A program made the position numbers and the translations under genes. Shown here piece after piece: positions 47,135 to 59,367 of a stretch of 64,000 nucleotides of DNA. Source of the stretch: Casuarina equisetifolia. Its lineage: Eukaryota; Streptophyta; Magnoliopsida; Fagales; Casuarinaceae. The notes below the pieces were generated by a model, which did no database searches, was not told the DNA's origin, and saw only the letters and a program-made list of their open reading frames with translations. The stretch covers positions 15,459,543-15,523,542 of the forward strand of contig CM052355.1 in the NCBI GenBank assembly GCA_028551475.1. Reading direction: 5' to 3'. How positions within the stretch are numbered: position 1 is the first letter of the stretch; every line of letters starts with the position of its first letter.

Positions 47135-47139
47135 CAGAG

Positions 47140-49519
47140 AAGGATGCACTTTCGTTAGACTCGTGTAACTCATCAACTCCCGCCCCTATCAAGTCAGCCG
47201 TTGCATAATTATTGAAGCAGAATGTTGAAAGTTGCAGTCTAGGATGGATTCCTTATTCGCATTAGACTATGATTTTCTATTTGAGCGGTGCTACATAAAG
47301 GAGAGATGGCGTGAAAGGCTTATGTGGCCTTATCAGTCATCTTTATATCCAAACACCCCCTTCGAGCTAGTGGCTGGTAAAAGACAATGACACCAAGCTT
47401 GGATATCTTAACATCTGCATAATATAGAATTTCCAAGTTTCAAATGCAACTCTCAACACAGAAAATTCAAATATCTTCACCCGGGGTTGACCCGATAGAG
47501 TTGAGCATTTCGTCGAGCATATGGTCTACGGAACCGCAGCGACCGAAGCGAAGAAGCTTGAGATTTAGGACCGGTCAAGGTTTCACCCTGCGGAAAAGAG
47601 AAAAGACGTTTGGGAGTTTTGGGGCCCACATGAAAGCAGGGAGTGCAACGGTCGAGAACTTTTTAAACGGCCCGAGACGAAGAGTGATCCTAAAGTTTAG
47701 AGTCCCCTCGTCGTTTATAAAGGTTGGCAACGTGCGAATGTCCCTTAGAATAGCGAACCTACGTCCTGAGATTCTCATGAAAACACAGCCCAAGAACCAG
47801 TCAAAGTCTTTTTTAAGTAAAACGAAACGCTCATCCCTAAAAAATACTGAACATTTTTTTATAAATCGAATTAAACAAGAAGATATCATAGAACCTTCCA
47901 TTAGTTTAACTATTGACATTCCCACGTTCCTCAAATGCCTCACAAGGGTAAAAACACCAATTAATAAAAAAAAATTATAGAACCACGTCCCAACACTTGC
48001 TCGAGCAATCCAACGTAACTTTCCAGCTCGTATAAACCTGTCACGTGAAATACCTCCATGAGATTCCTATTCTCCAAATATGCTTTAATATAATTTTGTA
48101 AGCATAAATTACACAAAAAAAAAACAGACTATAATTATCCATGAGAGAGACAGGAGAAAGGAATGTGGTTGTACCGTTTTTGCAGTGTTTCGCGCACTGA
48201 AGGGAACAAACCAAGAACAAGACAGGGTTTGATCTCAGCTAAAGCGAGCATTTTAAATTGCACTTTGCTGTGCAAAGCGTTTCCACTCTCAGCATTAAAA
48301 GTCAATCAGCTGAGTGAAACAGCTTGTACAACAATCAAAGCATCCTCATCGCAATCATCACTCTTTTGGCACCGATTCCTTCCATGGCTCTGGTTGCAAG
48401 TGGTTTGAATATAAAATCACTATTTATAGTGAAGTTTTACATATGGCTGTTAATTTTATTCCACAAAGAAAGACCAGACTATTATGCTTACCTAATAAAT
48501 GTCACGGAAATGTTCTCATGATATGTTTCTTAATCAAATGAATAGTAATTGTGCTAGAGTTAAAGGTATACAGATTTTGAGGTCATATATTTTCAAGTGT
48601 TTATAAAATTTGATGAGCTCCTTTTATTCATTCGACTCTTCTAAAACTTTATGATTCCTCTCATTACAGTTAATCCTATTATGAAGTAGAATACATATAA
48701 ATAAAACACAACCTAAATGTTAATATCACAATACACAACTATTCTTATTTGAACCTTTCAAACTTAGTAGAATATCTTAAATAGTTTACATTGCTCTAAG
48801 TATGAATGTAAGGAGTTATCATTACTACTTCCTAAATATAAAGTCACTAACAAGGTCTAAGAGAATCATTTTAAATCTTGGTAAAACTATAAAACCAATC
48901 ACATCTTCTTCTTCTTCTTTTTTAAGATAGGCAAAGAGGGTTTAGGAATGGGTGTCAAACTTAAGAGATCAAGCAGCTAGTAACTCCATGGGCTACTATG
49001 AATTGACAAAAAACCAACCACATCACTACTACTACTTAATAAGGTATGTCCCCTACATTATTGAATTATTAAATTAGCTCAAGAATTTTGGCTGTAAATT
49101 GTATTATCGTTAGTAAGCAAAATGGCTTAAGTACTATGGTTACCGTGTAGGGATCAGGTTGTCTCACCATTATTAATTTTCTTTTTTCAGTTAGTTTTAA
49201 TTTATGTAAGAAGTTTAAACTCAATATTTGCCACCACAGTTTTTACACTCATATTTATTTGAATAGACAAAATATAAAAGGTTCATTTGCAAAATATTAT
49301 TGGTTTCTTTCCGTTTATAAATGCCTGTAGTTAATTAATTGCTGCTTTTTGTGCAAGACCAAAATATAGACATTGTATTTACCATCTTTCTTGTGGCTTT
49401 GAAGGTAAAGGTTTTATCAATTAAGAAGATAACACAACTGGTTGATGAGCCCCAACAGTCAGTTCATTGCAATCTAGTTCAACTTGCATAATAATTTGAA
49501 GCAACAGGATATTATTATC
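47140..49519. other. Intergenic DNA, no recognised gene
   Basis: Apart from the open frame at 47444-47980 there is only AT-rich sequence. A GC-richer patch at about 47.4-47.8 kb coincides with that frame. No repeat partner within the window was seen. Confidence 0.4.
47444..47980 (+). CDS. Unrecognised 178-codon open frame, low-confidence gene
   Basis: ATG at 47444, stop TAG at 47978-47980. The first 60% is Arg/Lys-rich and GC-richer than its surroundings; the last part is AT-rich and ends in a lysine run. No domain, signal peptide or membrane segment is evident, and it matches no family I know. A minus-strand frame of 122 codons covers the same DNA. It might be a short lineage-specific gene, the rump of a dead gene, or chance. 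Confidence 0.2.
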   Translation: MQLSTQKIQISSPGVDPIELSISSSIWSTEPQRPKRRSLRFRTGQGFTLRKREKTFGSFGAHMKAGSATVENFLNGPRRRVILKFRVPSSFIKVGNVRMSLRIANLRPEILMKTQPKNQSKSFLSKTKRSSLKNTEHFFINRIKQEDIIEPSISLTIDIPTFLKCLTRVKTPINKKKL

Positions 49520-50190
49520 TTATCATGTCAATTTTTCTGTACTCAATCATATTTTAGTTCGTATCTTCACGTCAAAGCACTGGGAGATGTGGTTGCTGGA
49601 TTATGATACGGCCAGATGGTCACTCTTGGGAATCACTGACTAAGAAACGTGAGCTTAAAAAGGACCAGAGTTTAAGAACAAGAAGATGGTCTCAAGTAGT
49701 GGGATAAATGGATCTCACGTTGAAACAACTAGAAGTCATCACTTTCATTTGTTGAACTGCATTGTATGGTAAAAGGAGTTAAGGAATTTCAATAAAAATC
49801 TAAAGCTCTGACACAATATTGAATGTTTTGCCAGAAATTCCTCTAAATGAGAAAGAATAGCGTACAGGTTGATAATATAATCATTTATGTACATTTGGAT
49901 GAAAGAGTCCATTAAGATATTTTGTGGAAATAGAGTTTGATAAAAATAAAAAAATAAATAAAGAAGACCATAATCAGATCGCACCACAATTCTGGAGATT
50001 TCAACAACCTCCCTCTCCGCTCCCCCCCCCCCCCCCCCCCCCCGGCCCCATTTTTCTTTGCAAATAAAGATATGTTTTCACACTTGAGAGATTTAGTAAA
50101 ACTCAACATACAAAGCACTAAATCAAGCTAGTTCACAAGCATAATGAGCCAACAAGTTATTTAAAACTAATTAAAATTTCATTGAACCCT
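49520..50190. repeat. Diverged copy of the GH81 3' flank, without GH81
   Basis: Partner of 43930-44450, in the same orientation, down to the point matching the GH81 poly(A) signal (AATTAAAATTTCATTG at about 50.17 kb against TAAAATTTTATTG). If the whole locus had been copied, GH81 coding sequence would start about 120 bases further right. Instead there is unrelated AT-rich DNA, then a Gypsy fragment. Confidence 0.65.
50022..50043 (+). repeat. C22 homopolymer
   Basis: Twenty-two consecutive Cs (G-run on the minus strand) inside the duplicated GH81 3'-flank block. The other copy has no such tract, so it grew after the duplication. The length may be unreliable. Confidence 0.9.
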
Positions 50191-50559
50191 ATTGGAACAC
50201 ATGCAAACAATATTATCTAACAAAAGAAATGTATAAATTGGTCTCTTGAAATAAGAAAAGAGAGCATGAGCAGAGGCTCACAAGTTACAAATAGTTAGGC
50301 TATTATTTATGATACAAAGATTGCAAAAAGAAGCCTTAAGAACATATAGCTTATTCTTGAGTAAATCACAAACACCATGTATATAGTTCCTTCTTATATA
50401 TATTTTATATAAAAGATGATGATAATGATACATTAGACATGCGATAGAAGATGAGTTGAGTTAGTTACCTTACTACAACTTTGAGATGATAGTAGAAAAT
50501 AAGGCTAATGATTTCCTCTAAGAATGTGTCTAGTAGATACAATTAATCAAGTTACACCT
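50191..50559. other. AT-rich non-coding stretch, nothing recognised
   Basis: It lies between the GH81 3'-flank copy and the Gypsy fragment. No repeat partner or protein similarity was seen. Confidence 0.4.
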
Positions 50560-50692
50560 CAAGATAAACAAAACTCATGTTGAGTTTTATGCTAATGATA
50601 AGAAATTCGAATGAAAGTTTGAGGTGGGAGATTTAGTCTACTTAAAAGTATAGCCTTATCGATAGTTGTCCTCATCTAGGTGAAAGGATCAT
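50560..50692 (+). mobile_element. Ty3/Gypsy pol C-terminal fragment, left part
   Basis: The plus strand reads like the Gypsy stretch after integrase (EVGDLVYLKV, then a PYR-like motif). It continues at 56082 with the matching RFYGSFKVL part, so the third Copia element sits inside it. Old and broken. Confidence 0.65.
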
Positions 50693-51008
50693 TGTTATAT
50701 TTGTAATAAACAATGCAAGGTTAGTAGGGTCATTTCACTATGACGTAAGTGAAATGACCACAATGCCCATTGTATGCATGTACATGATGTGACTGTGTGT
50801 TATGTTGTGTGTGAGTAAAGTGAGTGTGAGCATACAGAGTAAAGAGTGAGCTTTGTAACAAAAAAGTTGTGCTTCCTTGTAAGCCATTGAACATAAGAGA
50901 AAAATTGTCCCTAAAGTGGAAGTAGGGTACCTTTTTATGCCCAAACCACTTTACATACTTGTGTTAGTATGTGTGTATTGATTGATGCTCCTTGAAATCC
51001 CATTAAAA
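50693..51008 (+). repeat. 5' LTR of the third Copia element
   Basis: Starts TGTTATATTTGTAAT and aligns throughout with 55791-56081. The primer site follows two bases later. Confidence 0.85.
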
Positions 51009-54000
51009 ATTGGTATCAAGAGCTTATGTTCAAGTTTTTGCTTCCATTGAGAGATTTTTCAACATGAGTGTTTTGGAGCTAAACAAGGCTTTTAAGTTAT
51101 GTATCTTCTTCTCTTCAACTTGTCTAAGTGTTTTTCGACTTGTACTGGTCATTGGTGGCCAGAGATTGTCGAAAAATAAACTTGAAGCTCACAGGTTACT
51201 ATTCACCCACATGGCCAAAGAGAGAAATCGAGCCACCTTTTGGTGGAAAATCTAACGTCTTTGGACTTGTGGTGACTGCATCTACCTTTTGGTAGCTTTT
51301 ATGCCATCGAAAATGGCCATGAAGCGATTGAAATCGACGAAAACCTGTCAGAGAGAGAATCGAGTCTGTTTCGACCCATTTCTATGAAGAAGACCCGACT
51401 AGTTAATTGGTTAACTGTTGACCGTTGATTGTTAACTATTAACCTGAGTTCGATATGGTTTAACTCGGAGATCTAACTCAACTCGATTCGATTTTGATTG
51501 ACTTAACTTGACCTAGAACCCGACCCATTAACCCGGTCTTTTGTTGACCATTTGACCATTGACCAGAGACAGTTGACCATTAACCCATGCATGTAGTACA
51601 CACGTAGCCACACATGCAACATTGTTTCACTTGTAAATCACATGCGTTGAAAGGTTTTTCTAACCAGTTTTTAGGGTATTTATTCTGGTATTTTTGGAAG
51701 GTTTTCTTAAGGTTGTTTAAGAATTTTTGGACAAGTATAAAGGATTATTTTGGTCATTTTGCATACTAAAAGTGTTTTTCAAATGGAGCTTATTGAAATA
51801 GATGCATTTCGAATTAATAAGTTTAATGACACTAATTTTGGACTATGGAAAACTCAGTTCATAAATTATTTATATCAAAAGAATAATATGATATTGGCCA
51901 TTGAAGGTAAATAGAGTAAGCCAATAAATATGTCTAATGAACATTGAGATATGTTAGACAAAAAGACCTTTGGTTTAATTAGATGGCTTTAGATACTTTA
52001 ATTATTATGAATGTCAGTAAAGAAACCACAACAAAGGTTTGTATGGATGTTCTAGAAAGAATGTATCAAACACCCTCCTCCATGAACAGGGTGTTCCTCA
52101 CTAAGAGGCTCTACAAGGTGGAGCATGATGACAAACATCCTATGCAAGAGCACTTGAATGAATTTAATTCATTGGTTCATCAACTAAAAGCAATCAGTGT
52201 TGAGTATAATGAGGATGTTACTGCAACAAATTTCTTAACCACTCTACCAAATAGCTAGGATCTATTATATCCATTACTGGATCAGCTAAGGGGAAGCTAA
52301 AGTTTAATGAGGTCAAAAGATTTGAGATGAAGATCTTCAAGAGAAGCTTTCGGTTCTAAGACTTCCTTTGCTTACTTAGCTAGTAGTAGCAACAGGGGTA
52401 GTGATGGGAAGAGACTAGCTAGAAATGAGGGACAAAGAGGTAAAAGCTATGGTAGGTCAAGGCCTAAGGGAGATCACAAAGAAGAGAGTCAACCAAGAGA
52501 GAATGTTGGAATTGTGGTAAAACAAGACATTTTAAGAAGGATTGTCATACTCCCAAGAAACAAATTAATCAAAAATAGATTAATTAGACTTCAAAGGATA
52601 CATCGGATGATAATTCAATAAACTTTGTAAGGTTAATGGTACTATTTGCTACTGCTTCAACAAATAATTCATAGGTGATAGATTCAGGTACCTGTTATCA
52701 TGCTACTCCATGCAAAGAGCTCTTTATGAGATATGCTTCGGGCAATTATGGTGCAGTGTTACTAGCAAATGACCATTTATACAAGATTGCAGGTATTAGT
52801 AAAATTATTTTGACTTTGTGAAATGGTTGTTTGCTTACTTTGAATGATGTGAGGTATATTTTAGAGCTCAAGAGGAACTTAATCTCGACTACTACCCTTG
52901 ATAATGAAAGTTATTATACTCATCTAGGTGAAGGTGGTTACAAAATCACTAAAGGTGCATTGTTGATAATAAAGGGTAAGAGAAAAGGCATATTATGTTT
53001 ATTGAAGAATGTGCAGTATATCTCTGTTAATGTTACAACTCATAATGATTCAAGATTTTGACATTTAAGCCTTGGACACATGAGTGAGAAAGGTCTCGAG
53101 GTATTACAATCTAAGGAAAAATTTAAAGGCTTAAAAGATATTGATTTAGAATTCTGTAAGGGTTGCACATTGGGAAAGATGAAAAGAGTTGGATTTCTTC
53201 GAGATGAGCTTGATATGAAGAAAAGAAAATTGGAGTTAGTTCATACGGATATATGGGGGATAGCCTAGGTTACTTCGCTTGGAGGTTCAAGGTACTTTGT
53301 AACATTTATTGATAATTATACAAGAAAGTCCTAGATCTATATGATGAAAAACAAATCAAATGTGTTTGAGATGTTCAAGAAGTGGAAGGCTTTGATTGAG
53401 AATCAAACTAATATGAGGATTAAGGCTCTTAAATTTGATAATGGAGGTGAATACTATAGTAGATAGTTTGATGACTTCTATTTAAGAGAAGGAATCAAGA
53501 GGATGAAGGTTACCCCAAGAACTCTTCAGGAAAATGGAGTTGCAGAGCGGTTGAACCACATTATTCTAGAGAGAGGAAGAGCTATGATTCACCATGTAGT
53601 ACTTCCACAGTATTGTTAGGGTGATACTTTCAATACAACGATATTTTTGTTTAGTAGAAGTCCTTTTACAGTGTTGAATTTTGATGTTCCCGAAGAAAAG
53701 TGGACAGGAAATAGATTGTTTACTCATATCTCAAGATATTTAAGTGTGAGGTATATGCACTTGTTAAGGATCATAATAGGGGTAAGTTAGACCCCAAAGC
53801 TTAGAAGTACTATTTTCTTGGATATTATGGAGATGAATATGGTTACAAATTGTGGGATGGTAGAAAGAGGATGTACAAGTTCTGAGATATTGTCTTTAAT
53901 GAGGATAAATTTTATAAGGACATAAAAGAGCTGGAAGTGCATAAGAAGTCTAATGTAATTGATATAGACTTGGATGCTCAAAAGAAATCAATCAGTGATA

Positions 54001-55790
54001 GTTCTCAAAAGCCTTCTTCCCCAATTTCATCTTCAAAGAGTGCACCAGAGGTTTTAGGGAATATACCAAAGGATCAGTTTGACATTTCACCTACTACTCC
54101 ATCAGTGAGGAAATCCAGTAAAAAGAGGCGTGTTCCTTCTAGGTATACTGATGTAGGTGAGCCTGAGAATAGGTAGGAGGCCTTGAATTATGTTGAAAAG
54201 GTCAAGTGGGAACAAGCCATGAATGAAGAGTATGACTCTTTGTTATCTAATCAAACTTGAGATTTGGTTCAGCTGCCTAAAGGTAAAAGAGCATTGTATT
54301 CAAGATGGATATACAGGATCAAGAATGAGGTAGATAAAAGTAAGCGCTATAAGGCTAGACGTGTTGTCAAAGGATATATGCAGAAAAAAGGAATAGACTT
54401 TGAGGAGATATTTGCTCCAATGGTTAAGATGACTTCAGTATGGGTGATATTGAGTATAGTAGTTATTTTGGATCTTCATCTAAAGTAGTTAGATGTGAAG
54501 ACATCCTTTCTTCATGGGGATTTAAAGAAAAAGCTTTACATGTATCAACCCGAGAGACTTGAGGTTAAAGGAAAAGAAAATTTGGTATGTAAACTCAAGA
54601 AAAGTTTGTATGGTCCAAAATATGCTCCTATATAATGATATTTGAAATTTGATAATTCATAAAGGAGCAAAAGTTCGAGAGATACTTAAGTGACCATTGT
54701 GTGTATTTCAAAAAGACACTATCAGGTAATTTTCTTATCCTAATCTTATATATTGATGACATGTTTGTTTGTGGAGTAAATTTGCAGGATATAGTTGGTT
54801 TGAAGAATCAACTCAAGAACTGCTTCTCAATGAAAGATTTTGAAACAGCAAAGCAGATCCTTGGTATGAAGATTAGTAGTGATAGAAAAAAGCATGTGTT
54901 GAAGCTATCTCAACAAGACTTTGTTGAGAGATTGGTTAAGAGGTTCAACATGAAAGATGCAAAACTAGTGGCTCAACCATTTCAGATTATCACTGAAAGA
55001 TTGTCCACAGACGAATGAGGAACAGAAATTCATGAAGAATGTTCCTTATGCTTCAACAGTAGGTAGTTTGATGTATGCCATGGTTAGTCCAAGATCGGAT
55101 ATTGCGCAGGTAGTTGGTGTGGTGAGCATATTTATGAACAAATCTTGAAAGATGCATTGGGATGCGGTTAAGTGGATTTTCAAGTATCTATGGAGAACTT
55201 CTTCTTATTGTCTTTACTTTGGAGGTTCAGAACTCAGTGTTCAAAATTATGTGGATGCCGACTTATCAATAGATCATGATGGTGATAGGAGTACCACAAG
55301 TTACATATTTATAGTTAGGGGAATAGTTGTTAGTTGGATGTCCAAGTTACAATCAATGGTAGCATTGTCTTCTACAAAAGTGAAGTACATATCAACAATT
55401 GAAGGGGCAAAAGAGTTCATTTGGTTGTAAGGTTTCTTAGAGGAGCTTGGCCAGAAGCTAGAGGATAGTGCATTATGGACAGACAGTTAGAATGCCATTC
55501 ACCTTGCCAAGAATGCAATGTTCCACTCTAAGTCAAAGTATATTGAGAGAAGATATCACTTCATCAGTAAAGTGGTGGAGGATGGACATGTGAAGCTGAA
55601 GAAGATCCACACCTCAAAGAACTTGCCCGACATGTTGACCAAGCGAGAGGATAGTGCATTCTGCTTAACTTGTGCTAGGCTTAGGAGCTAAAGCTCAATC
55701 AAGGGTAGTCTCTATTCCTAGTAGCAGCTTTTATTCCTATGGTGTAAGGATGTTGCACTATTCATTCCAAGAGGAAGAATTGTCGTATTT

Positions 55791-56081
55791 GTAATGAATA
55801 GTGCAAGGTTAGTAGGGTTATTTTACTATGATGTAAGTGAAATGATCACAGTGTCCATTGTATGTATGTACATAGTGTGACCATGTGTGTTGTGTTGTAT
55901 GAGTAGAGAAAGCATAGAGTGAGCTTTGTAATAGAAAAGCTATGCTTCCATGTAAGCCACTGAATATAAGAGAAGAGTTGCTCCCAAAGTAAAAGTATGG
56001 TACTTTTTTAAACCCAAATCACTCTACACACTTGTGTTAGTATGTGTGCATTGATTGATGCTCCTTGGAACCTCATTAACA
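55791..56081 (+). repeat. 3' LTR of the third Copia element
   Basis: Starts TGTCGTATTTGTAAT and ends CATTAACA. Gypsy fragment sequence resumes directly after it. Confidence 0.85.
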
Positions 56082-56245
56082 ATCACAAGCTAATGCCCCG
56101 TTTCTATGGATCATTCAAGGTATTGTGGCACATTGGTAGAGTGGGCTATAGGCTTGCATTATTACTTGAGGCATATGTTCATTTGGTTTTTCATATTTCC
56201 CAACTAAAGAAAATGGTTGGTCAACGTTGCAAGATAATTGATTGA
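56082..56245 (+). mobile_element. Ty3/Gypsy pol C-terminal fragment, right part
   Basis: Reads HKLMPRFYGSFKVLWHIG, then YRLALL and VFHISQLKK, the standard end of plant Gypsy integrase. It is the other side of the Copia insertion. No LTR of this Gypsy element was found. Confidence 0.75.
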
Positions 56246-59241
56246 GATTTGTCATGAATCTATGAAGAACTACATTAATCTCGTGTAAAATGTACACGGT
56301 TTCTATAATAGTTATAAAGAGACATCTACAAGCTACATATATTATTTATACAAGAAAAACTCGGGTTACAATAGGATTAAGCCATGGTCATGGGCTGTAT
56401 GATTAGAACATCATTTTCAACCCATCACGGGCAAATGTTACCAAAAAGTTGCACAATTTGTCATCAGAACCGATTTTTCTAATGAATCACCCATGTGAAC
56501 AAAGAATCTTCCCTAACTTAATAGTAACCTTAGTGAAAGTGAGGTCTAACTTTTCATGCCTTGGTCCCTTGTGATCATGATATGTTGTCATCCTAAATGC
56601 GCTAATGTTGGCACGATTGTGAACTGATTAGATTCTTTTCTGTTTCGGTGACACGGCCACTATGGTGCTGTAGTTGATTGGTTTTAGTCCACGGTGTCAA
56701 CAAATGGGGGCCACAGTTCTCGTACAAAAACGTCTTCACCCAAAAGACATGCAGTGCTAGCACCCAAAACGGCAGCGGAAAGAAGAGTTCTCGGGAACCT
56801 GATGCCAAAGAGTAAGGCCAATACCCTGCTGGATTTGTTGCCGCATAGGCCCTAATTTTGCGCCCACCACTCTCTTTCTCTTGATTTCCAAGGTGGCCCT
56901 TGCTGGTACTCACGAGTTGTTCCCTAACTCTTTTTTACTGGCCATCTGGCTTTTCTCATTGTCATCTTTTTTTATGGAGATCAGTGTCGTGGAGAGAGGT
57001 CGACAGTTATGCTTGCAGGGGTGTTCTTCTGTTGCAGTGTTGATATTTGGAGGAAACGGGATCTTCTGTTCCCAAATATGCCCTATGCGAATCGATTTCT
57101 TTTATGATCTGCAAATGATTCAGCTTAAAATTTCTTTCTCGCACAATTGAGCATCCAGAAGCAACTTACACCTACAACCTGCCTGCACTTGTGAATGAGC
57201 TTTGTTTGCAAGAATAGCAGTGTGTCCGGTGCAGCTGCTGCCTACACGACCCAACTTTTGTGTTTGTTTTCTTGAGCGAACGGGGCCTATGGTTTGGCTT
57301 CTTTAAGGTGACCGACTGCGCCCCCTCCATTTCTTTCTTTTTGACAGGTTAAGGGGTGGGGCGCGCGTGGTCGGGGACCTATCGACAACGATCCCGAGGC
57401 ATTAGGCAACTCCGAAAACACGTGACCTTTTATAGCGGCCCGGCCCATTGGCAACCCTTATAGCCGGGATGTCATTTTCCAACGAGATGGGACGAAGCAC
57501 TTTTTGAACGCCGACCCACCGGAGCCACGAGGTAGAAAAGAAATCATCTTCATATCCATTTTAAAAACGGGAAGTACAACACCGACCGAAAGGTTTATAC
57601 ACCGTGATGCCAAGCTGACGCGGTCAAAATTCCAAATTTAAATAGGACCTTCCGTATCTGACAGTTCTATGAAGAGGAAATTTGAATTAGAGTTCGCAAA
57701 TCCAGGGCCCTATTATTAGGAGCGACGTTTCTACCTGGGCCTGTTTCCGATTGGGTGTTCGGAACTTTTGTGGATCCAAGAGGTACTGCTCGCAATAGCC
57801 TTATTGAATGTGACCAAAACACCGTCCGGGACCTTTTAATGCATTTGCGTAACATGCATGCACTGATTGGTGCCCGAAAAAGATCAAATAACGCCGGTGA
57901 GAATGAGCTTTCAATGTTCATTAATTGCCCAACTCATTTCGTTTCACCATCAAAATATGAGGCTGATTTTAAATTAGGAACCATCTTTGGCAACCATGGC
58001 TTATCTCAAAGCTTTCAGGAAAGATAAAAAGAAGATCAAAGGCTGTTTAACTCCAAAATTCAGCAAGGGAAATGTTTGAAAGGAAGTAACGGTGGCCTAA
58101 GTTGTGGACGAAAACACAGAGGAAGTTAAAAGGTTAAGCGATCGCATGACAATAGATAAAGGGTGTAAAGTTGTAAGGTTAAGAGGTCTAAGCCAGGCAC
58201 GTTATAATAAAAAGGTTAGAATCAAGTGATACTTTAATACGTGCATCGCGTGCTGAACGCATTCCATGTTGAGAGCGTCATCTATTAATTTGAATGCTTT
58301 GACAAGATTGATTTACAATTTTTTAACAAAAAGACAGCAACCTACTGCATATTTGAAATCAGAACAGAAGGCAAAGGAATACTCTTGTTTTCAAAATCTA
58401 ACATACTTAAACAGATTAGTCGTTTACAACTTGACATTGTTGTAATGTGCGCCATGTGAGTTCAATCCATATTACAGTGACTCCTTCACTAATTTTTTAG
58501 TTTGCCTTGGGATTGGCCTGTCTTTTACCGTTGTCAAGGAGGATATATTGACAGCGGAAGATTGGACCAATAGCCTATTATTATTGACCTAACTCTTGTT
58601 CATATGTTTATGTTTTTAATTAAATGATTAGTTAGCGAAGATTAATTAAAAATAAAACAATACTTGTGAAATCAATTATTCACATATCAAGAGATCAGAC
58701 AGAGAAAAATAAAACAATACTTTTTATTATAATAAGCTTTGATTTCTGTTTGAATAAATGACTTCTTACTTACGACTATGCTTCAATACCGTATTAGGAA
58801 AGAACAAAGAACAGCGTGCTTAATTCCTCTTGCTTAAAGAGTAAGTCTTTTCATTTTTTTGTCAACTGTTCTGTTGGTAAGCAGTAAGCCACCTTGTGAG
58901 GACGAAACGAATCCGCAATATGTTCTCTCCGGAAGTTGATGTGGCGAGAGATCACAAGCAGCAATCAACTCAACTACAGGAATTTTATTTTTCTTTTTGG
59001 TTATTCTGCTATTTCTGTCTAATTATTATTTTCCTCTTCGAGTTCTTTTTACTTTTTTTATTGGTTTCTAACTATAGTACAAGTACGCAGTTTTAAATAT
59101 TTAAAAACATGGTTAAAGATTAACATACGGATTCAGATCCAAACAAAAAAGAGTGGAAAAAGAAAAAGAAAAAGAAAATAGGGGAACCGAGAGATTTAAA
59201 ATTGAAAGGGGAACCGAGAGAAAACAAGATTCAAAATCAAC
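56246..59241. other. Intergenic DNA upstream of DRP2, no recognised gene
   Basis: It contains a GC-richer patch at 57.3-57.55 kb with a CACGTG G-box (57419-57424) in ACACGTGAC context, a possible ABRE-type element with no clear target gene. An open frame at 57755-58027 resembles nothing I know. The right end must hold the DRP2 promoter; no convincing TATA box was seen. Confidence 0.4.
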
Positions 59242-59242
59242 G

Positions 59243-59278
<36 letters not shown>

Positions 59279-59282
59279 GGGG
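59242..59282 (+). promoter_or_regulatory. (GA)13 followed by G15 in the DRP2 promoter/leader
   Basis: GA dinucleotides run from 59242 to about 59267, then fifteen Gs to 59282, some 260 bases upstream of the DRP2 ATG. GA tracts in plant leaders and core promoters can bind BBR/BPC factors; the G-run can form a quadruplex. Function inferred. Confidence 0.55.
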
Positions 59283-59346
59283 TTTCCCTTGCGCATTTTC
59301 TCTCGTTCCTTTTTTCCTTCGACTCGTTGAAATTCAAACCCTAACA

Positions 59347-59367
59347 AGAGAGAGAGAGAGAGAGAGA
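59347..59367 (+). promoter_or_regulatory. Second GA tract in the DRP2 leader
   Basis: About ten GA units, roughly 180 bases before the start codon and probably within the 5' UTR. Confidence 0.5.

Larger units (their letters stand above)
50693..56081 (+). mobile_element. Ty1/Copia LTR retrotransposon inserted in a Gypsy fragment
   Basis: LTRs 50693-51008 and 55791-56081, about 14% apart by eye. Primer site TGGTATCAAGAGC from 51011; purine-rich AGAGGAAGAA before the 3' LTR. Target duplications ATCAT (50688-50692) and ATCAC (56082-56086). Parts: leader (about 51.0-51.78 kb), gag (about 51.78-52.6 kb with a CWNCGKTRHF-like knuckle), protease/pre-integrase (about 52.65-53.05 kb), integrase (about 53.05-53.9 kb), reverse transcriptase (about 54.2-55.0 kb, YIDDM) and RNase H (about 55.05-55.7 kb). 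It is broken, probably with ten or more interruptions, and old. Its protease-region text resembles that of the minus-strand remnant at 0.8-7.2 kb, so the two may be related. Confidence 0.9.

Noticed and set aside
57755-58027. 90-codon plus-strand frame upstream of DRP2
   Set aside because: No recognisable domain, a competing antisense frame over the same bases, and no splice or promoter context. Probably chance.
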